Assembly: GCF_027887165.1 (NCBI RefSeq) | Contig: NC_077227.1 | Coordinates: 74,466,305 to 74,530,304, forward strand | Source of the DNA: Monodelphis domestica | Lineage: Eukaryota; Chordata; Mammalia; Didelphimorphia; Didelphidae | Length of the DNA: 64,000 nucleotides | Direction of reading: 5' to 3' | Shown: positions 12,601 through 64,000 of the stretch, piece after piece | How the letters are laid out: each line of letters opens with the position of its first letter | How positions within the stretch are numbered: position 1 is the stretch's first letter | Notes under the pieces: model-generated | The model's database searches: none | Seen by the model: the letters and a program-made list of their open reading frames with translations, nothing else | Told to the model about the DNA's origin: nothing | Made by a program: the position numbers and the translations under genes

Positions 12601-13300
12601 CATTCCCAACTAACTTTGTTCTGGAAGACTCTTAGGCTAATTAAAGTCCATTTTCCCAATAAGTTTAATGTCATTTCATTGAAGTTCATTGCTGAAAACT
12701 TGATGCTTGCTGCCCATTGGAAGCAGGAAATTTTGCTCTAGTCTCATCTCTTTTTCCTTTATTCACCAAACCCAAAGAGTTTTCATTCAACCTAGCATTC
12801 CGTCCTATCCCCATCTTCTCTCTCACAGCTCAAAGTGGCATTTTCTGCAAATATGAGTTCATCAGTCTGCCTCTACAATTTGCCACATTTAAGAGGCAAT
12901 GAAAATTGGACCAATATTCAAGCCAAAGTAGGCCTCTAATTGTGCATTTTTCCCAAAAGTCCAAGGATTCACAATCAAACAGGATTATCCAACTGAGATA
13001 CAATTCAAGGTGTTCTAAGAATGCCAATTCTCAACTTCAATCAAGCCAGAGGGCATGCCAGCAGCTTACCCGAGTTGCCCTGTCACTCATGGCAAACAAC
13101 TGGGCTTGCTTTGATTTCAAAGAGCCAGCTACCAGCTGGTAGTGCCACTAATGAAGCAAACACTTCTCCTGAGTGGGACACAGAATAATGCTCTATTGCT
13201 AATTATGAATTCATATTTAGTGACAATGGCTTTAAAGCCCAGCAAATGGAAATATACTTAGAAAGGAAGGTGCTAATACTTGACTCTACATAAGTGCAGG
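12600..13300. other. Repeat-poor intergenic stretch, candidate conserved non-coding DNA
   Basis: About 700 bp without recognisable SINE, LINE or simple repeat. It includes AT-rich segments with homeodomain-type cores (gctaattaaagtcca; attgctaattatgaattc). It lies about 2-3 kb past the OGDHL 3' end. Function unknown; conservation cannot be tested here. Confidence 0.3.
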
Positions 13301-13764
13301 GTTTCTAATTGATCATTGCCTTGAAGAACCTGGGTCCAGTGTTTTTGAAGCATTAGGAAGCAGTACTAAATACACTGACAAACAGTATGATGTTTGGAGA
13401 GTCATTACCTTGCTGAGCCATAAATTCCCTAATCTGTACAATTGAGAGGATTGGGCTCAAGGTCCCTGCCAGCTTTAAATGGCAAGCTCTGCCATGCTTC
13501 TAAGGAGTCGATCTGATCTAGCGACCTCAGAGGCCATTAGGCCAACCCCCTCATCTTACAGATTAGGAAAACTAAGACTCAGGGAGATCATGACTTGCCT
13601 AAGGCCATAAAGGTAATAAGTGTCAGAGGTAGGATTTTAACTGGGTGTTCTGACTCCTTACGTGGTACATTTTAACATAATAGTAGTAATATAACTTTTA
13701 TCCGGCATCTATTATGTGCCAGGCACTCTGCCAAGCACTTTGTAAATATTATCTTCCAAAGAAA

Positions 13765-13890
13765 GAACTGTGGGAGTCATCTTTCACATCAATGTAGTTG
13801 TGGTTTTATTTTGGGGTTTTGGTTATGTACTGAGTTTGCTCTTACAACAATGACCAATATGGAATCGTGTTTTGCATGACAATTAAAGTT
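13765..13890 (+). mobile_element. L1 3'-end fragment
   Basis: Shares gaactgtgggagtcatctt, acaacaatgaccaatatgg and ttgcatgacaattaaag with the end of the L1 at 39220-39330. Confidence 0.7.
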
Positions 13891-13904
13891 TTTTTTTAAT
13901 TTAA

Positions 13905-14125
13905 GATTTAAAAAACAAATATTATTTCATTTGATTCTTACAATACCCCTGGGAGGTAGGTGTTTTTATTAGTCCCACTTTATATAGATGAGGAAACTGA
14001 GGCAAACAGAGGTTGTGACTTGCTCAGGGACACATAACTAGTAAATGTCCTAAGGCAGGATTTGAACACAAGTCATCTTGATTCCAGACTCGGGGCTCTA
14101 TCCACTGCATCTCCTTGTCCTACGG
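13905..14125 (+). repeat. MIR-like SINE
   Basis: gatgaggaaactgaggcaaa, then gtaaatgtcctaaggcagg and ctctatccactgcatctcc. Confidence 0.65.
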
Positions 14126-14895
14126 TATTGAATTTAAAGGGTTAGAACACTAGACTTAAGAGTCAGGAAGACTTGTGTTCAAAACCTGCTTCTGACACAG
14201 ACAACTAGGTTATGATTTTGATTTGAATCATCTTTCAGTGCCCCAAGCAATTCTCTAAAACTATAAAGTTACAGAGAGTGAAGGGAATTTTTAAACTGAC
14301 AGTTCCCTTGTACAAATAAAAGCATAGATCTGGAAACCTCTCAAATGTAAAGGTCAAATATATCGCTCACTAGCAAAAATAGTCTTAATAGATTTGATTT
14401 CCAGAGTGGTAAATAACTTACAACAAAGAGAAACATTCTTTCATATTCAGAAGCGCATTTTTGAGACTTAAAGGATTTTAAATTCCTAACTGCAGCCTGG
14501 TTTTATTTTCCCTTTGATTTCTAAAATCATTTAAAAGAGCACCACAATCTTCTTCTGTAACTTTTCCAGTCATCTACTAATGAGTAAAACCAAGAGAAGG
14601 CAAGAAAAAAAGATGCCAATAGGTTTTAAAACATCGCACAAACCTTGGCTCTCAGAGGGAGAACACTCAAGCTCAGAGCATGCATTTTGTCCTTTTGAAA
14701 AAGGTGCTGACAGTTTCTTGTTTGTATTCCTCTTCGAGTCAATAAACATTAGATACCTACTAGATGCCCAGCAGAGAGATGCCACAGACGCTGACTCTTT
14801 CTCCCCCTTTTCCTCCATCTCTTCCTCTTTCTCTCTGCCTTCCCTGTTCCTTGCCCAGAAAAAGAATGACAAGGGGGAAATCTGCTTTACCACTA

Positions 14896-15506
14896 TTTAT
14901 TTCTACATGAATTCTGTTTTCTACTTTGGTACACACTAAATCCTGGGCACACTGATCACATGGGTAGACAGACTTCATATTATGTGGCCTTGTAAAACAG
15001 GGTACAAAAAAAACAATTGCTCCAACATTACTTTGCTTCACCCAGGTGTTATTGCTGAAATTCCCATTTAGAAGAACACAAAATGTTTCCTTTTAATCTA
15101 CTGCTTATTCATTTAATCACATCAGGCTGCAAAGAAAGGGCAAGAGGCAGGCAGGCTGGTCTAAACCAACCAGTCATTTCCATTGGCTTCAGAAATAGAT
15201 AAGATTCTAACTGAGGAGGCAAGAAGAGAACCCAAGAAGAGTTAAACCTGCAGGTAGGATGGGAGACGCAAAGGTGTGTTGTAAGCCCCTGAATGAAACC
15301 CTGGCCCAAAGTCCTTTTCTACCTGCACCTGTCTGGGTCTCTCTGCCTTCCTGAGGGCCTCAACTGAAAAAGGAAAAACCAAACCCACAGGCTGGCCCAC
15401 CACCCGTTTCCAGCTTCCTTGGGATGGTCTCATCTTCAGAATGCGCTCTATCTCATCATCACTCAGTCATCCCAGAGGAGAGAGAGAGCAATGCTGTCCT
15501 TCGGCT
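14896..15506 (-). other. OGDHL: Probable OGDHL 3' UTR with candidate poly(A) signals
   Basis: Downstream of the stop there is about 600 nt free of recognisable SINE or LINE. On the minus strand an AATAAA hexamer lies at 14896-14901, and ATTAAA variants lie near 15090 and 15112. Which one is used cannot be told from sequence; the canonical AATAAA would give a 3' UTR of about 610 nt plus the cleavage offset. Confidence 0.5.
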
Positions 15507-61120
<45,614 letters not shown>

Positions 61121-61554
61121 CCTGGGAACAAGAAAAGAACCGTAAGAATTCAGCCACCCCGTAGCCTGGGCATTGAACATCCTGGCACTGAATCAGTAAC
61201 TTCCGTCAACAAATTCAATACATATTTAGTGAATACCTGCCTCTTTGGCTAGCTCTGGATTTCAGAAAAGGGTACGATACAGAGTGGGGGTTCAAATCCC
61301 TCCTCGGATATCCATTTGCTACGTGGCTCGAGACAAATCCCTTTACCTTTCCCGCTTTAGGTTCCTCCTCTGTAAAATAGGGAAAGTCAGGCTTGTCCTA
61401 CCTTTCCCACTGGATTGTATGATGAAATGATAAGTGTTTGCTAAGAGCCTACAATGTGCCATTTACTAGGAATACCAGAAAAAAGAAGGAAATGGTCCCT
61501 ACACACAAGATGCTAACATTCCACGGGGAGAAACGAGTATACATACACATACAT

Positions 61555-61738
61555 TTGTTGTTGTTCAGTCATTTTTCAATCATATTCCTCTCTTTGTGAC
61601 CCCACTAAGGAGTTCTTGGCAAAGATACTAGATTGGTTTTTCATTTCCTTCTCCAGCTCATTTTGTACAGATGAGGAAACTGAGGCAAGCAGTATTACAT
61701 GACTTGCCCAAGGTCACACAGCTAGTAAATGAAAAGTG
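61555..61738 (+). repeat. Marsupial SINE (type C)
   Basis: tgttgttcagtcatttttca; cagatgaggaaactgaggca; aggtcacacagctagtaaat. Confidence 0.83.
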
Positions 61739-61959
61739 TTGTACATACATACAACACAAGCACGAAAGCAATCACTATGAATATATGCAAGGCCATTAAA
61801 TACAACTGGGGAGAATGGGAAAGGTCTCGTGCATTAGGGGAAGTTGAGCTGAGCCTTGACAGAAACCAAGTCAGTAGAAAGCACAGAACATTCCAAGCAT
61901 GGAGACCTGAGACAGGGAACTGTCCGTGATGGGAGCTGCCATCAAATGGAGGAATGGCA

Positions 61960-62665
61960 CACTGATCACTGAATGTGTGGAAAGGAGGAAAGTAAGAAAA
62001 CAGAAGGGAGGGAGGGGCCAGGTTAGGAAGATCTTTCTTTCCACGCCAAACCAAGGGACTTTATACTTATTTATATTTGGTACTGGGGAAAAGGGAGCCA
62101 CTGGAATTTACTGAGGAGGGGAATGACATGGGTAGACTTACACTTTAGGAAAATAGCTTTAAATTGGAAACTGTTTAATTAAATAAATACACTTTTTTTT
62201 TTAAAAAGTGAACATCACTTTGGTGGCTAAGTGTCAAAGTGTATTAATATAGGGAGAGAGTTGAAGCAGGAGGCCAATTAGAAGGCTAACAAAGAGAGGT
62301 AATAAGGGCTTTAATTAGAATGGAGGCTGGGTGAGTGAAGAGAAAATGCATACCAGAGATGTTGTGAAGGTAAAAATAAGATTTGGGGCTGGGTTAGAAT
62401 TGAGGATGACACCAACAAGGTAACCAACCTGGGGGACTGGAAGGATGACAATGGCCTCCATTGTCATAGGGAAATTCTGCAGAAGGGTGGGCTTTGGGAG
62501 GGGGAAAGAGGAGACGTCACTTCTGTTTGGGATATATTTGTTGAATTCAAGATATCTACAGAGAGTCCATTTTGGATATCTAAAAGACAGTCGATGTTGT
62601 AGGACTGGGAGAGACCAGGCAGGATATGTGAGCTACACCACACAGATACAATGATCTAACCCAGA
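61960..62665 (-). repeat. L2-like LINE fossil, inverted
   Basis: gaggggaatgacatgggtag, aggaggccaattagaaggct and ctggaaggatgacaatggcc follow the reverse complement of an L2 body. Confidence 0.55.
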
Positions 62666-62867
62666 GATACTGATGAGATCACCAAGAGGCATGATGACAC
62701 AGAACAAAAAGAGAAGAGGGCCTAGACAGGTATTTGTATGATAGGACCACAGATGTGGACAAGGAAAGGATTTCAGAGGCCACTGAGTCAATGTCCTTCA
62801 TTTAACAAATAAGGAAACTAAAACCCAGAGAGGCAAAGTATCTTGCCCAAGGTGGTCACACAAGGAA

Positions 62868-64000
62868 AAATTGTTTTAAGGAGAACTAGATGCAGACCAA
62901 TATTTCATACCCTATACCAAAGTAAGGTCAAAATGGACCATAAAGACATGGGGTCATAAAGAGTGATACTATAAGCAAATTAGAGGAACACAAAATAGCC
63001 TACCTGGAAGATCTATGGTGAAGGGAAGAATTTGTGACAAAATAAGAGAGAGAGGGAACATTACAAGATATAAAATGAATAAATTTGATTATATTAAATT
63101 TTAAAGGTTTTATGCAAACAAAGCCAGCATAACCAAGTTTAGAAGGGAAACAACAAATTGGGGGAAATTTCTATAACAAATTTCTCTGATAAGACTCATT
63201 TCTCAAATTTATAGAGAACTAAGTCAAATTCATAAGAATACAGTTCATTCCCCAATTGACAAATGGTCAAAGGAGAATATGAACAAGCAGTTCCCAGATG
63301 AAGAAATCAAAGCTATCAATAATTATATAAAAAATGTTCTAAATCACTCTTGACTAGAGAAATGCAAATTAAAACAACTCTGAGGTACTACACACACCTC
63401 TCAGATTGGCCAATATAACATAAAGGAAAATGATAAAAGTGGGAGGGAATATGGCAAAACTGGGACACTCATACATTTTTGGTGGAATTGTGAATCAATC
63501 CAACTATTCTGGAGGGCTTTTTGGAACCATTTCCAAAGGGCTTTAAAACTGTGCATACCCTTTGATCCTGTAATATGCTACTAGGTTTAAATACCAAAGA
63601 TGTCATAAAAAAGGGGAAAGGACCTACTCATACAAAAATATTTATAGCAGCTCTTTTTGTGGTGGCAAATAATTGGAAATGATGAGGATGTCTATCAATT
63701 GGGGAATGGTTGAACAAATTGTGGTATATGATGGTGATGGAATACTATTGAGCTATAAGAAATGATGAGCAAGATGATTTCAGAAAAAGCTGGAAAGGTC
63801 TGTGGGAACTGGTACAGAGCTATAAAATAAGTAGAGCCAGGAGAACATTATACACAGTAATGGGAATATTGTGGAATGATCAGTGAGGATACTCTCAGTG
63901 ATACAATGACCCAAGACAATTCTGAGGGATTTAGGACAAAGAATGTTATTCACCTCCAGAGAAAGAACTATGAGAGTTGGAATACAGATCAAAGTATACT
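62868..64000 (+). mobile_element. L1 fragment running off the right edge
   Basis: Starts near accaatatttcataccctat with L1 ORF2 3' sequence. From 63235 it matches the other L1 copies (attccccaattgacaaatgg; gaatactattgagctataag). The frame is broken by indels. It continues beyond 64000. Confidence 0.85.

Overview
This window is nuclear DNA from a mammal, almost certainly a marsupial. It carries dozens of copies of the tRNA-like SINE families that dominate marsupial genomes (units starting with a 'gggcagctgggtggctcag' type head and ending in an 'aaggtaagggttt' type tail), marsupial-style L1 3' ends, hAT elements including a SPIN-like copy, and long exon-poor introns. SPIN elements are known from opossums, so a didelphid is a reasonable guess, but the species cannot be fixed from the sequence alone.

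The only protein-coding gene I can support is OGDHL (2-oxoglutarate dehydrogenase-like, the E1o paralogue), on the minus strand. All 22 coding exons are present, from the ATG at 61118-61120 to the stop at 15507-15509. Every junction has AG/GT splice sites in compatible phase. The joined reading frame is 3051 nt (1016 aa), close to the roughly 1010 aa of human OGDHL, with no internal stop or frameshift. A splice acceptor lies directly before the start codon, so a non-coding first exon and the promoter must lie beyond the right edge.

Layout: 1-14900 is downstream intergenic DNA (SINEs, L2-like and L1 fossils, some repeat-free stretches). 14896-15506 is the likely 3' UTR with candidate poly(A) signals. 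15507-61120 is OGDHL with introns full of repeats. 61121-64000 is 5' intron with an L2-like fossil and an L1 that runs off the window.

The most interesting structure is an internal duplication. A block containing coding exon 13 and about 0.9 kb of the intron after it (35.94-37.90 kb) has a second copy at 19.74-20.60 kb, in the intron after exon 19. The second exon copy has decayed: frameshift, and both splice sites lost. A 100-bp non-coding piece of the block is still about 95% identical between copies, against roughly 75% for the exon itself, which suggests a paired intronic regulatory element. A 992-bp L1 fragment with a 9-bp target-site duplication sits only in the exon-13 copy. Smaller duplications flank exon 6 and exon 20. 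Other precisely bounded elements are a 310-bp solo LTR nested in a SINE, a 218-bp hAT MITE with perfect 13-bp terminal repeats, and a SPIN-like hAT copy nested in another SINE.
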